A DNA stretch of 64,000 nt from an uncultured Propionivibrio sp. (GCF_963666255.1 NZ_OY762655.1:1178001-1242000); one strand, 5' to 3'. Counted from the first letter of the stretch, positions 30,227 to 40,663 are shown. Notes: generated by a model not told the origin, from the letters alone. A program made the numbers and translations.

Positions 30227-31531
30227 ATGGCAAACAACAGCAGTTCAAGCACCTATTATGTTTCAGTTGAAAAATTACAAATCGGACTTTACGTTTTCAT
30301 AGACCTGCCATGGTTCCAGCATCCGTTCACGCTGAACAGCTTCCGGATTAGCAACGAAGAGCAGCTACGAACCCTGAAGTCGCTCGGCGAGTCGCGCTTC
30401 CGCTACGACCCGAAGCGTAGCGATGCCGATCCCGACGACCCGGTCGAAACGCCGTCGACGGAAGAACCCAAGACCACCGAAAGCGACACCCCCGACGAAG
30501 ACCTCTCGCCGGAACTTGCCGCCCGTCGGAAGCGCATCCGCGCCCTTGAGGCGCACCGGCGCCGCATCGAGGAAGTCGACAAGACCTACCTCAAGGCCAC
30601 CGGCATCCTGCGCAATCTCAACCGCAAACTGATGACACGGGGCGAGGAGACCTTGCAGGAAATGGATGTGCTGGTCGATCACATGGTCACCGCCTTCCTC
30701 AAGCATCCGGAAGTGACGCTGCACGTCATGGGCGAGAAGTTCAGTGGCGTCGAATCGTATTCGCACAGCCTCAACGTGTCGGTGCTCAGCATGATGCTGA
30801 GCAAGGGCCTGGGGCTGTCCGAAGAGCAGGCGCACAGCCTCGGCGTCGGCGCGCTGCTGCACGACATCGGCCTCGCCGAAATCCCCGAACGCGTCCTCAA
30901 GAAACGGCCGGACGAATACACCAAGCCGGAACGCGACCTGCGCGCCATGCACTGCGAGTTCGGCGTGCGCCTCGGCAAGAAGCTGGGCCTGCCGCCCGGC
31001 ATCCTGGCCATCATCTTCCAGCACCACGAGATGGCGGACGGATCGGGATATCCGACGGGCGCCCTGGTCGACAAAATCGCTTTCCCGGCCCGCATCGTCT
31101 CCCTCGTCAATTTCTACGACAACCTCTGCAACCCGACCGATCTCGCCCAGGCGCTGACACCGCACGAAGCGCTGTCGTTCATGTTCGGCCAGCGCCGCAC
31201 GAAATTCGACGCAGCGATCCTGCAACAGATGATCCGCTGCCTCGGCGTCTATCCGCCGGGTTCGATCGTCTCGCTGTCGAACGACGTCGTCGGCCTGGTG
31301 CTGTCGGTCAATCCGACCAAGCCCCTGCGTCCCTGGATCATGGCGTACGATGCGAAGGTGCCGAAAGAGGAAGCGATCCTGCTCAATCTGGAACAGGAAA
31401 CCGAACTCGTCATCGCCAAGGCGCTGCGCCCGGCGCTCCTGCCGCCGGCGATCCACGCTTACTTGAGCCCGCGGCAACGCATCACCTATTATTTCGACAG
31501 CAGCGTGCAAGCCACTCAGGGAGCGAAATGA
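30227..31531 (+). CDS. DUF3391-HD-GYP phosphodiesterase
   Basis: 434 residues. The N-terminal DUF3391-type domain (YYVSVEKLQIGLYVFIDLPWFQHPF) is followed by an acidic low-complexity linker (residues about 60-100) and an HD-GYP domain with LLHDIGLAEIPE, HHEMADGSGYPTGAL and the PARIVSLVNFYDNLCN helix. The HD pair and GYP motif are present; the second helix carries HCEFGVRLG. The C-terminus has a small beta domain (IVSLSNDVVGLVLSVNPT). It overlaps the GGDEF-EAL gene by 4 bp, so synthesis and breakdown enzymes are co-expressed. Confidence 0.92.
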   Translation: MANNSSSSTYYVSVEKLQIGLYVFIDLPWFQHPFTLNSFRISNEEQLRTLKSLGESRFRYDPKRSDADPDDPVETPSTEEPKTTESDTPDEDLSPELAARRKRIRALEAHRRRIEEVDKTYLKATGILRNLNRKLMTRGEETLQEMDVLVDHMVTAFLKHPEVTLHVMGEKFSGVESYSHSLNVSVLSMMLSKGLGLSEEQAHSLGVGALLHDIGLAEIPERVLKKRPDEYTKPERDLRAMHCEFGVRLGKKLGLPPGILAIIFQHHEMADGSGYPTGALVDKIAFPARIVSLVNFYDNLCNPTDLAQALTPHEALSFMFGQRRTKFDAAILQQMIRCLGVYPPGSIVSLSNDVVGLVLSVNPTKPLRPWIMAYDAKVPKEEAILLNLEQETELVIAKALRPALLPPAIHAYLSPRQRITYYFDSSVQATQGAK

Positions 31532-34347
31532 GCATCGATACAAGCCATCTTTTGCTGGCGCACGGCAACGAGATCCTGATGCTGGTCGAACCGGCGAGCC
31601 TGGCGATTCTTTCCGCCAACGCCGCCGCCAGCCGGCATCTCGGTTACGCCCCGGAAGCGCTGCAGAAGATGCAGATCACCGATATCGAGTGCGCACTGTC
31701 CGACGTGTTCTACTGGGAAGATGCACGCAACGGCATCGCCCCGGAACTGCATGACGCGGAAGCCGCCTACCTGAAGGCCGACGGTGAGGTACTGCAGGCG
31801 ACCAAGACCGTCGTCCGGGCGACGCCCGAATCGACGCTGCTCGTCGTCTGCGCGCTGCCGGTCGGCAAGCTGCAGCACACCGAAAAGGAACTCGCCGACC
31901 TGAGCGCCCGCCTGCGGGCCACGCTCGAAGCTACCGCCGACGGCATTCTGGTCGAGGACCGTTCCGGCGCCATTCTCAACATGAACCGCCGCTTCTCGGA
32001 GTTGTGGCAGATCCCGGAAGAACTGCTGCTGGCGCACGACGACACGGCAATCTTCGGGTTCATGGCCGAGCGCATGCGCGACCCGGCGGCCTACCGCGCG
32101 CGGATCGACGAAATCCGGCCCTACGACGATATCGAGACGGTCGACACCCTGATGCTGGCCAACGGCGGCGTCCTCGAACGCAAGTCACGACCGGCGCGAC
32201 ACGGCAACCAGATCATCGGACGGGTGTTCTCGTTCACCGACATCACCGAGCGCAAGGCTGCCGAATCGCGGCTCAAGCTGGCCGCCAGCGTCTTCACGCA
32301 TGCCCACGAAGGCATCATCATCACCGACACGAACAGCTGCATCGTCGAGGTCAACAACACCTTCAGCCGCATCACCGGTTATGCGCGCGAGGAGGTGCTG
32401 GGGCAGAACGTGCGCCTGCTCAAGTCCGGCCGCCAGGACCCGGCGTTCTACGCCAGCCTGTGGCGCGACCTCGTCAAGCTGGGGCATTGGCACGGCGAAG
32501 TCTGGAACCGGCGCCGCGACGGCTCGCTGTACGCCCAGAAGCTCAGCATCGCCGCCGTCAAGAACGTCGAGGGCGAATCCCGGCACTATGTCGCGCTTTT
32601 TTCCGACATCACCGAACTCAAGGAACACCAGCACCAGCTCGAACGCATGGCGCACTACGATGCGCTGACCGGCATCCCCAACCGCGTCCTCCTCGCCGAC
32701 CGGCTGGAACAGGCCATCGCCCAGAGCCAGCGGCACAAGCGCAACCTCGCGGTCGTCTATCTCGACCTCGACGGTTTCAAGGAAGTGAACGACCTCCACG
32801 GCCACGAAACCGGCGACCTGCTGCTGATCGCGATCGCCCAGCGGCTGCGTGACACGCTGCGCGAGGGCGACACGCTGGCGCGCCTCGGCGGCGACGAATT
32901 CGTCGCCGTGCTGACCGACCTCGGCGAACACGAGGAATGGGTGGGCATCCTCTCGCGCATGCAGCAGGCGGCAGCCACGCCGGTCAAGATCCGGCAGCAT
33001 ACGCTGCAATTGTCCGCCAGTCTGGGCGTCACCCTCTATCCGGAAAACGGCGGCGACGCCGACACGCTCCTCCGCCACGCCGACCAGGCCATGTACCAGG
33101 CGAAGCAGGCGGGCAAGAACCGCTATCACCTGTTCGACCCCGAGCGCGACCGGCAGACGCAGACGCATCTGGAAACCCGGCGCCAGATCACCCAGGCGCT
33201 GGCGCGCAGCGAGTTCGTCCTGTTCTACCAGCCGAAGGTCAACATGCGCACCGGCGAGATCGCCGGCGCCGAGGCCCTGATCCGCTGGCAACACCCGGAG
33301 CGCGGACTGGTTTCACCGGGCGAATTCCTGCCGCTGATCGAGGACGACGAGCTGATCGTCGGCATCGGCGACTGGGTCATGGAGGCGGCCTTGCGCCAGA
33401 TGTCCGAATGGCGGTCGCAAGGACTGGCGCTGCCGGTCAGCGTCAATATCGCCGCCATGCACCTGCAGCAGGAGGATTTCCTCCAGCGCCTGCAGGCCAA
33501 GCTCGACGCCCACCCGGACGTGCCGGCCGACAATCTCGAACTCGAAGTCGTCGAAACGGCGGCGCTCGAAGGCGTCGCGAGAATCTCGCGGCTGATCGAG
33601 GACTGCCGCTCGCTCGGCGTCCGCTTTTCGCTCGATGACTTCGGCACCGGCTACTCGTCGCTGACCTATCTGCGCCGCCTGCCCGCCAGCGTGCTCAAGA
33701 TCGACCAGAGCTTTGTCCGCGACATGCTCTGGGACTCCGAGGACCTGGCCATCGTCGAAGGCGTCATCGGCCTTGCCGCTGCCTTCCGGCGAACGGTCAT
33801 CGGCGAAGGCGTCGAAACCGCCGAACACGGCGAACTGCTGCTCCGCCTCGGTTGCGATCTGGCCCAGGGATACGGCATCGCCCGCCCGATGCCGGCCGGG
33901 GACATTCCTGCCTGGGCGGCAACCTGGAAACCCGAACCGAGCTGGAGCGCCTGTCGCAATCTCGGCGCGACGCGCGACGACCTGCCGCTGACCTATGCCG
34001 AGGTCGAACTGCGCCACTGGGTCAAATGCGTCGAGTCCTGCTTCGTCTCCAGCAGCGTGGCTACCGCTGCCGATCTGTGCGAATACCGTTTCGGGCAGTG
34101 GTATCACGGCGACGGACAGACGCATTACGGACGCCTGCCGGCGTTCGCCGCGCTCGGCCCGCTGCACACGTCGATGCATGAACTCGGGCTGGAACTGACC
34201 GAACTGTGGGCGAACGGTCATACCGAACAGGCACGCGGCCGACTGAGCGAACTGCACGCGCTGCGCGACGAGGTGACCCGATGCCTGCACGCGCTTCAGG
34301 AAGAAAGCATCGAGGCGCGTCAGGTGCTGCGCTTCCCATTGTTCTGA
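31528..34347 (+). CDS. PAS-GGDEF-EAL protein with C-terminal CZB zinc-sensing domain
   Basis: 939 residues, soluble. It has three PAS domains (to about 365), then GGDEF (LARLGGDEFVAVL with RxxD I-site REGD), then EAL (GAEALIRWQHP, LEVVETAAL, DDFGTGYSSL, GEGVETAEH). Both catalytic motifs are intact. Residues about 825-920 fit the chemoreceptor zinc-binding CZB domain: His830 in RHWVKC, Cys851 in LCEYRFGQWY, and His880/His884 in LHTSMHELG, with spacing close to that of E. coli DgcZ. A zinc-controlled bifunctional c-di-GMP enzyme is therefore predicted. CZB at the C-terminus of a GGDEF-EAL protein is an uncommon arrangement. Confidence 0.92.
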   Translation: MSIDTSHLLLAHGNEILMLVEPASLAILSANAAASRHLGYAPEALQKMQITDIECALSDVFYWEDARNGIAPELHDAEAAYLKADGEVLQATKTVVRATPESTLLVVCALPVGKLQHTEKELADLSARLRATLEATADGILVEDRSGAILNMNRRFSELWQIPEELLLAHDDTAIFGFMAERMRDPAAYRARIDEIRPYDDIETVDTLMLANGGVLERKSRPARHGNQIIGRVFSFTDITERKAAESRLKLAASVFTHAHEGIIITDTNSCIVEVNNTFSRITGYAREEVLGQNVRLLKSGRQDPAFYASLWRDLVKLGHWHGEVWNRRRDGSLYAQKLSIAAVKNVEGESRHYVALFSDITELKEHQHQLERMAHYDALTGIPNRVLLADRLEQAIAQSQRHKRNLAVVYLDLDGFKEVNDLHGHETGDLLLIAIAQRLRDTLREGDTLARLGGDEFVAVLTDLGEHEEWVGILSRMQQAAATPVKIRQHTLQLSASLGVTLYPENGGDADTLLRHADQAMYQAKQAGKNRYHLFDPERDRQTQTHLETRRQITQALARSEFVLFYQPKVNMRTGEIAGAEALIRWQHPERGLVSPGEFLPLIEDDELIVGIGDWVMEAALRQMSEWRSQGLALPVSVNIAAMHLQQEDFLQRLQAKLDAHPDVPADNLELEVVETAALEGVARISRLIEDCRSLGVRFSLDDFGTGYSSLTYLRRLPASVLKIDQSFVRDMLWDSEDLAIVEGVIGLAAAFRRTVIGEGVETAEHGELLLRLGCDLAQGYGIARPMPAGDIPAWAATWKPEPSWSACRNLGATRDDLPLTYAEVELRHWVKCVESCFVSSSVATAADLCEYRFGQWYHGDGQTHYGRLPAFAALGPLHTSMHELGLELTELWANGHTEQARGRLSELHALRDEVTRCLHALQEESIEARQVLRFPLF

Positions 34348-34374
34348 GACCGCCGGCCCCGCCGTCTGCGCTTT

Positions 34375-37300
34375 TTATTCGCAAAGCATCGCCAGCTTGC
34401 ATCGCGCGGCGGCGGCCGCCTGGTTCCACGCATCGGGCTGCGCCCAGGACAACAGCCAGGTCTCGAGTTCGTCGGCCGGCAGCGGCGCCGAGATGCCATA
34501 TCCCTGGGCGAAATTGCAGCCGCATTTGAGCAGGACGGCCCCGTGCTCAACCGACTCGACGCCCTCGGCGAGTACCGCTTTGCCGAGGCTTTCGGCGATA
34601 TGCACCATGCCGTGCACAAGCATTTCGTCGTTCACGTCATCGACAATATCGCGAACGAATGAGCGATCGATCTTGACCGTGTTCGCCGGCAGCAGACGAA
34701 GATAGGCCAGGGAAGAAAAGCCCGTACCGAAATCGTCCAGCGAAAAACGGACGCCGAGTTCCATGCAGGCGTCGAGATGCGTCGCGATCTCCTCGAGATC
34801 CTGCAAGTCGGTCGTTTCCAGTATTTCGAGTTCCAGATCGCCTGGATCGAGTTCCGGATAGGCCATCAGGATCGCCTCGAGCCGCTCGGCGAAATCGGGA
34901 CACTGCAAATGTTGCGGGAAGATATTGACGCTCACCGGCAAGCGGATGCCGGCATCCTGCCATGCCTGCTGCTGCCGCAGCGCTTCGTGGATGACCCATT
35001 CGCCGAGCGGCAGCGTCAGATCGCCGCTCTCGACCGAGGGCAGGAACTGCCCCGGCAGCAACAGCCCGAATTGGGGATGCTGCCAGCGGATCAGGGCCTC
35101 GACGCCGATGACCGCTCCGGAGCGCATGTCCACCTTGGGCTGATAGTGCAGGCGCAACTCGTTCCGCCTGAGCGCCTCCGCGAGCCGCCCGCTCATCCGG
35201 TGCCGCTCGGTCTCCTCGCGTTCGTTGTCCGGATCGAAATAGGCAACGCGATTCCTGCCACAGCGCTTCGCCTCGTACATTGCCTGATCTGCATGCCGGA
35301 GCAATACGTCCGGCTCATCCGTTTCATCCCACGGAAATATGACAACGCCGACGCTCATCGTCACCTCCATCGCCAGGCCCTTGAGTTGGTGCGGCATCGA
35401 TATCGCCTGCATCATGCGGCCGACAGCGTGATCGACTTCGTTCCTGTGCTCGAGGTCGCACAGGAGCACGACGAACTCATCGCCGCCGAGTCGCGCCACC
35501 GTATCGCCCGCCCGGACGCAGCGCTTCAGCCTGTCGGCGATTTCGCGCAGGAGCGCATCGCCGGTGTCATGCCCCCACTGATCGTTGACCGCCTTGAAAT
35601 TGTCGAGATCGAGATAACACAGGCCGATGACTTCGCGCACGTTCCGGCGGCATCGCGCGATCGCCTGCTGCAGCCGGTCGGTCAGCAGTTTACGGTTGGT
35701 GAGTCCGGTCAGCTCGTCATGGAAGGCCATGTATTCGAGCCGGCGCTCCTTCTCCTTGAGATCGGAAATATCTGAAATGACACTGCAATAATGGCTGATT
35801 TCGCCGCGCGCGTTCCGGATCGCCGAGATGCGGGCGTACTGGACGTAGACGGAACCGTCCTTGCGATGACTGATCGATTCGCCGGCCCATGCACCGGTCT
35901 CGGCGAGGATGCGCCTGCGCTCGTGGTAGAACGCCTCGTCCTGGGCGTCGACGTTGAACGCCTCCGGCCTCGCCCCGCGAACTTCGTCGGCGGCGTAACC
36001 GGTGATTGCCGAGAAGGCCGGATTGCTCGCGACAATCCGCACGTTCCGGTTCAGCACGACGATGCCTTCGGACGTGTGCTCGAAGACCTGATTGGCCAGC
36101 CAGAGCGCCTCCTCGGCGAATTTGCGCCGGCTGATGTCCTGCACGGTGCCCCGGATATGGGTCGGCACGCCGTCATCGTCCAGCTGGAGTTTGCCGAGGG
36201 CATGCACCCACAACAGCTTGCCGTCGCCGAAGCGCCTCACCCGGTATTCGCGATCGAAAACCTGATGCCGTGCCAGCACATCGTCCTGGAAGAACGTCTT
36301 CAGCGGCTTGCGGTCGTCATCATGAACGAGGCTCCACATCATGCCGAGCGAGAGCGCCTGCTCACGCGGCAGGCCCAGGATCGCCCGGAGCGTGTCGGAG
36401 ACCTGCCAGTCGCCGTCGCCGAGACGGATGGTGAAGGTACCCAGCTGTCCCGCTTCCTGCGCCGACGACAGCGCGTTGTCGCGCTCTTCGAGCAGGCGCA
36501 GGGAGCGTTCCAGCTGCGTATTGCTTTCGCGCAATAACACGGCATCGCGTTGCTGGCTTCTCAGCACGCGAAGCAGGAGCATTCCGGCGCCGTTGCCGAG
36601 CACGACGAAGAGCATGAGAAACCCGCTCAGTTTCTCTCGCGTCAGTTTCCAGTCGGCCAGGAACTGCTCTTCGGCAATCGAGGCGACGGCGATGAAGGGC
36701 GCATTGTCCAGCCGGCGAAAACTCGCCACATGCCGCTGACCGTCGTAGGCGCGCCAGCCGTGATAGGAGGCCTTGGTCACTCCGGCCTCAATCAGATGGG
36801 TGAGTTCATTCGACGCCCGCGTGTTGTCGACATCAACACTGGCAGCGTTCCCTGATTCCGGATTTTCCCGCGCTGTTCTGACGATCAGCCCCAGATCGCG
36901 GTCGCGCAGCGCGAGATAGCCGAGCGGCCCGACATCGAACTCGGACAGCATTTTCTCGATATACGATAGCGGCAAGGGCGCAAGCACCACGCCCATGAAA
37001 CGGTTGTCGGGCGCCCGGATCGCGCGCGCCAGGACGATGACCGGACTGCCGGTGCGCAGGCTGACGAGCGCTCTTGAAATGACGAGCTTGTCAGACCGGC
37101 TCGCCTTGAGTTTACGAAAATAGTCCCGACCGCTGATCGAGTCGCCAAGCGTTTCCGACGAATTCATGGCAAATCGCACCGTCCCATTCGCATCGGCGAT
37201 GAGCCAGGTTTCCGTCTCGGGCAATACCCGTTGCAGGGACGAGAACGTCTCCGTGATGACGCGATTATTTTTTATACGCGTCAGCGACAGTGCGGATTGT

Positions 37301-37527
37301 CCAGAGAGCTTCGACGCGACGGCGCGCAAGCTCAGATCGATCTTGCTGATTTCATTGTCGACGCTATGTACAACGGCCAGCGCGAAATTCTGCGTCCGCG
37401 TTTCGACATTCCTGACGGCCGATGCGTGCAATTCGCTCAGACAGAAGATCGTCAGGACGACGACGGCGATATTGAGAAATATCAGCCCGGTGACCAGCAA
37501 CCCATAGAGATTGCAGCGCGAGAACAT
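34375..37527 (-). CDS. membrane-bound Cache-PAS-PAS-GGDEF-EAL protein
   Basis: 1050 residues from the ATG at 37527, which has AGGGG six nt upstream; a longer frame to 37590 lacks a ribosome site. Two membrane helices (about 10-32 and 290-312) bracket a periplasmic dCache-like sensor (LIADANGTVRFAMNSSETLGDSISGRDYF). Two PAS domains follow, then GGDEF (RLGGDEFVVLL, I-site RAGD) and EAL (GVEALIRWQHP, LEILETTDL, DDFGTGFSSL, AEGVESVEH). It is convergent with the neighbouring CZB protein and lies downstream of the PAS and chemoreceptor genes. Confidence 0.93.
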   Translation of the reverse strand: MFSRCNLYGLLVTGLIFLNIAVVVLTIFCLSELHASAVRNVETRTQNFALAVVHSVDNEISKIDLSLRAVASKLSGQSALSLTRIKNNRVITETFSSLQRVLPETETWLIADANGTVRFAMNSSETLGDSISGRDYFRKLKASRSDKLVISRALVSLRTGSPVIVLARAIRAPDNRFMGVVLAPLPLSYIEKMLSEFDVGPLGYLALRDRDLGLIVRTARENPESGNAASVDVDNTRASNELTHLIEAGVTKASYHGWRAYDGQRHVASFRRLDNAPFIAVASIAEEQFLADWKLTREKLSGFLMLFVVLGNGAGMLLLRVLRSQQRDAVLLRESNTQLERSLRLLEERDNALSSAQEAGQLGTFTIRLGDGDWQVSDTLRAILGLPREQALSLGMMWSLVHDDDRKPLKTFFQDDVLARHQVFDREYRVRRFGDGKLLWVHALGKLQLDDDGVPTHIRGTVQDISRRKFAEEALWLANQVFEHTSEGIVVLNRNVRIVASNPAFSAITGYAADEVRGARPEAFNVDAQDEAFYHERRRILAETGAWAGESISHRKDGSVYVQYARISAIRNARGEISHYCSVISDISDLKEKERRLEYMAFHDELTGLTNRKLLTDRLQQAIARCRRNVREVIGLCYLDLDNFKAVNDQWGHDTGDALLREIADRLKRCVRAGDTVARLGGDEFVVLLCDLEHRNEVDHAVGRMMQAISMPHQLKGLAMEVTMSVGVVIFPWDETDEPDVLLRHADQAMYEAKRCGRNRVAYFDPDNEREETERHRMSGRLAEALRRNELRLHYQPKVDMRSGAVIGVEALIRWQHPQFGLLLPGQFLPSVESGDLTLPLGEWVIHEALRQQQAWQDAGIRLPVSVNIFPQHLQCPDFAERLEAILMAYPELDPGDLELEILETTDLQDLEEIATHLDACMELGVRFSLDDFGTGFSSLAYLRLLPANTVKIDRSFVRDIVDDVNDEMLVHGMVHIAESLGKAVLAEGVESVEHGAVLLKCGCNFAQGYGISAPLPADELETWLLSWAQPDAWNQAAAAARCKLAMLCE

Positions 37528-37623
37528 CCGGAGCCCCTGCACTCGGAGTAAGGACTCGCTTGCCAGAGGATCAGGTCGAAGGGTGCTCATGGGCGGTTAT
37601 TCGCTTGGCGCCGTCGGCCGGCG

Positions 37624-38061
37624 TCAGGCCGGCGCCACGACCCCGAAGACTTTCTCCAGCGTCTGGGTCAGGTCCTTCAGGCTGTGCATGGCGATCGACA
37701 ATTCGGTGATGTCGATGCCGAAGGCGATGACACTGCTCAGGCGCCCCGACGCCTGGGTCCTCAGCGCCGTCGTCCACAGCACCGTATGCTCTTTGCCTAG
37801 CATGTCCGGAAACGTCGCCCGGTAATCGGCCACCGGTATCGAGCGGACAAAGCTCATCCGGGCCTGGTCCCACTGATCGGCATATTTTCCCGGAAAGAGT
37901 GTTTCAAAGACCGACCTTCCGAGGAGGTCCGCCGGCGTACAGCCACGAAGTTCGCAGAGGTTCGCATTGACGTAGATCACCTCGCCTTGCGCATCCCATT
38001 CGACAACGAACGCGTCAAGACAATCGAACAGCTTTTCGAGGCGGAGTTTCTGATAGTCCAT
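37624..38061 (-). CDS. single-PAS-domain protein without output domain
   Basis: About 145 residues from the ATG at 38061. One PAS fold (about 10-120: LFDCLDAFVVEWDAQGEVIYVNANLCELRG, ending AFGIDITELS) is followed by a short amphipathic helix (LKDLTQTLEKVFG). It lies 40 bp after the chemoreceptor stop and about 96 bp before the GGDEF-EAL gene, so it probably shares their transcript. It may be a diffusible sensory partner for either. The start is uncertain because ribosome sites are weak. Confidence 0.75.
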   Translation of the reverse strand: MDYQKLRLEKLFDCLDAFVVEWDAQGEVIYVNANLCELRGCTPADLLGRSVFETLFPGKYADQWDQARMSFVRSIPVADYRATFPDMLGKEHTVLWTTALRTQASGRLSSVIAFGIDITELSIAMHSLKDLTQTLEKVFGVVAPA

Positions 38062-38101
38062 ACCGGCGAAATCGGCGCCCAAGCGGGTCTTCCTTATCTG
38101 T

Positions 38102-39727
38102 TCATAAACGATAGGCCGCGACGATGCGCCGCATTTCCGAAGCCACCTGATCGAGATCCCCGGCAACCTCGGCGCTGTTCTCGGCCGCCGCGTTGTTTTC
38201 CTCCGACATCTGCGCGACCCGCTCCACCTGCTGCGCGATGCCGTTCATCGCGGTGGCCTGTTCGCGGATCGCCGTCGAAATTTCTTCGACCACCTCGACC
38301 GTGGCCCGAGTGCCGGCACCGATCTGCCGGATCGCGTCGCTCGCCTTCTGCGCCGACTCGACGCCGTTGGCGACCTCGCCGACGATCTGCTGCATGCTGA
38401 CGACCGCATCGCTCGCGCCGGTGCGCATCGCCGCGATCGTCGCCGCAATTTCATGCGTCGAACTCGCTGTCCGCTCGGCCAGTTGCCGCACCTCGTCGGC
38501 GACGACGGCGAACCCCTTGCCCTGCTCGCCGGCCCGGGCTGCCTCGATCGCCGCATTGAGCGCCAGCAGATTGGTCTGGTCGGCGACCTCCTTGATGACG
38601 GCCACGACGTTGGCAATCCGCTGCCCATGCTGTTCGAGTTCGCTGATCTTCTCCGCGGCCAAGCGCACGGTCGTCGAAATGGCGTGGATGTCATTGACCG
38701 TGGCAGCGATGATCGCCTCGCCCGACCCGGCCAGGCGGCCGGACTCGGCAGAGATGCGGTCGCTCTCCTGCGCCTGGTTGCCAACATGGCTGATACTGAC
38801 GGTCATCTCTTCGACGGTCGCCGCCATCGTCGAGGCGGCTTCGCTTTGGTTCTGGGAGGCGATGGCGACCTGTTTCGAGGTCGTCGCCAGTTCGCTGGCC
38901 GAATGCGCTACCTGCCCGGTGCGCGTCATGATGGTCTTGAGGCTGTCCTGGACCCGCTCGAGCAATCGATTCAGCGCCTGCCCGGTGTTGCCGATTTCGT
39001 CGTTACGCACGATGTCGATGCGTTGCGTGAAATCCAGCGTCGACTCGACCAGCGCGACGCGATCGCAGATATGGTTGAGCGAGGCGTGAATGACCGAATA
39101 CATGACGAAGCCGATGCCGCCGACAAAAAGCGCGGCGACCGCGATCATCGCTACGATCTGCATCTTCTTGGTGGCGACAACGCCGCTGACTTCGTTGGCA
39201 TAGTTGATCGCCATGGCGTCGTTGAAGGCCACATGCTTGTCGAATCCCTGCTGCAGATCGAGGGCGATCGGCCGCATTTTCAGACGCATCAACTCCCTCG
39301 CCTTCTCGGTGTTCCGGTCCCGCGACAGAGGCAGGAGATCGCGCCAGAACAGGGTCTTGTAGGTCTGGAAATCGCGGACCTCCGCCTCAAGGAGTTTCCT
39401 ATCCTCCTCGTCAGTCACCAACTTCTCGTAGGCCTTCAGATATTCCTCGACGCGCGCCTCCAACTCGCGGCAACGCTGTTCGGTCGCCTCCATATCGGCG
39501 GCGTCAACGCTCAGCACATGCGCATATGCATTGACGCGAAAGCTCTGGAACGTCGCGCGTGCCGCATTCAGCACCTTGATGCTGGCGAGACTGTCGTCAC
39601 GAATGTTGGCGATGCCGCTTTCAGCCTTGCCGGCAGCGGACAATCCCGTCGCACCAACGATGACCAGCGCGATGACGGAGCACGCGATCAACACGATCAG
39701 ACGCAGGGAAATAGTGACGTTTTTCAT
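38102..39727 (-). CDS. methyl-accepting chemotaxis protein (4HB type)
   Basis: 541 residues. A membrane helix (about 7-29), a periplasmic four-helix-bundle sensor (about 35-185), a second helix (about 190-212), HAMP, and a signalling hairpin with the invariant tip [21 protein letters not shown], then [16 protein letters not shown]. There is no CheB/CheR-tethering pentapeptide at the C-terminus (ends VAAYRL). Upstream lies the first copy of the GCCCATTTTGGGC dyad, shared with the divergent winged-helix gene. Confidence 0.95.
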   Translation of the reverse strand: MKNVTISLRLIVLIACSVIALVIVGATGLSAAGKAESGIANIRDDSLASIKVLNAARATFQSFRVNAYAHVLSVDAADMEATEQRCRELEARVEEYLKAYEKLVTDEEDRKLLEAEVRDFQTYKTLFWRDLLPLSRDRNTEKARELMRLKMRPIALDLQQGFDKHVAFNDAMAINYANEVSGVVATKKMQIVAMIAVAALFVGGIGFVMYSVIHASLNHICDRVALVESTLDFTQRIDIVRNDEIGNTGQALNRLLERVQDSLKTIMTRTGQVAHSASELATTSKQVAIASQNQSEAASTMAATVEEMTVSISHVGNQAQESDRISAESGRLAGSGEAIIAATVNDIHAISTTVRLAAEKISELEQHGQRIANVVAVIKEVADQTNLLALNAAIEAARAGEQGKGFAVVADEVRQLAERTASSTHEIAATIAAMRTGASDAVVSMQQIVGEVANGVESAQKASDAIRQIGAGTRATVEVVEEISTAIREQATAMNGIAQQVERVAQMSEENNAAAENSAEVAGDLDQVASEMRRIVAAYRL

Positions 39728-39814
39728 TTTTCTTGGCGGGAATATTCCGGCGTATTCGCCAGATGGAACTGGCGGAATCTACTGCATGAAAGTACACTTC
39801 CCCAAAATAATTAC

Positions 39815-39827
39815 GCCCATTTTGGGC
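39815..39827. promoter_or_regulatory. GCCCA-TTT-TGGGC dyad, copy 1
   Basis: A perfect 5-bp dyad with TTT spacer, 22 bp before the ATG of the winged-helix gene and 88 bp upstream of the divergent chemoreceptor start. A degenerate half (CCCCAAAATA) lies just upstream. The same sequence recurs at 40458 and 41175. Confidence 0.7.
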
Positions 39828-39848
39828 ACCGCACGGGAGGAACATGCA

Positions 39849-40352
39849 ATGGCCGAACACAAAACGCCACGCCACACACACCGCAATAACGCGTTCGATC
39901 GAAAACACTATGCCAAACACGAATTGCAGTTTGCCGTGATCCTCGGGCAATACCACGCAAGACATGCGAGAATGCTGTTCGACCTGTACCACGGCGACTT
40001 CCTCCTCCCGATGATTCTCGGGGAGGTCGCCTTCCGCAACGTCTCGGGCGTAATCGGCGAACAGGACGCCTTTGCCCATGGCATCGAGGACAAACTGGAA
40101 GCCCTGCATTCGCCCGGCGCCTTCAAGCCGTGCAACGCATCCTCGATCGCACTCTCCACCGGCATACCACGGGAAACGGTTCGCCGGAAACTGGCGATTC
40201 TCGAGCGGGACGGCCACATCAGGAGACAAGATGGCGGTTTCGTGCTGACAAAGAAACCACGGGCCAAAACCCTCCCCGAAGTCGGATACAAGGATTTTCT
40301 CGATTTCATGCAAACCCACGAAAAAATCGCGACGATTCTCGCCGCTGGCTGA
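39849..40352 (+). CDS. winged-helix DNA-binding protein, candidate regulator of the adhesin locus
   Basis: 167 residues from the ATG at 39849, which follows GGGAGGA by 7 nt. The N-terminal two thirds are helical with many His/Arg (MAEHKTPRHTHRNNAFDRKHY; FAVILGQYHARHARMLFDLY). Residues about 96-135 form a winged helix (ASSIALSTGIPRETVRRKLAILERDGHIRRQDGGFVL), as in IclR/GntR/MarR-type folds. No specific family name could be given. The repeated dyad lies in its own promoter and in the next two promoters, so autoregulation and control of the neighbours are plausible. Confidence 0.8.
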   Translation: MAEHKTPRHTHRNNAFDRKHYAKHELQFAVILGQYHARHARMLFDLYHGDFLLPMILGEVAFRNVSGVIGEQDAFAHGIEDKLEALHSPGAFKPCNASSIALSTGIPRETVRRKLAILERDGHIRRQDGGFVLTKKPRAKTLPEVGYKDFLDFMQTHEKIATILAAG

Positions 40353-40457
40353 ACGATACGCGCCAAGCACGTCAGGAGAACAAGCGCCGACGAACCGCCT
40401 CACACGCACGCCGGATTGACACGGGCCGGGGCCCCTTCCGAACACTCCGTGGCGCGC

Positions 40458-40470
40458 GCCCATTTTGGGC
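40458..40470. promoter_or_regulatory. GCCCA-TTT-TGGGC dyad, copy 2
   Basis: Identical to copy 1, with the dyad extended by one base (CGCCCA / TGGGCG). It lies about 35 bp before a TACAAT hexamer (40504-40509), in the promoter region of the FliL-like gene. Confidence 0.7.
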
Positions 40471-40663
40471 GTACAGACGTATCACTTCGCTTGTCGTTTT
40501 CGTTACAATCGCTGGTAATTTAACCATCATGCATATTCCTTGTGGATACACACGGATAAATGCATGTGCTCCGGCGATTGCAGTAATGCCTGTCCGCAGG
40601 ATGCAAAATCACGACATACCGAAAGCCAGCGCCTTTCGAACACGTGGCGCCACCGACCTGACC

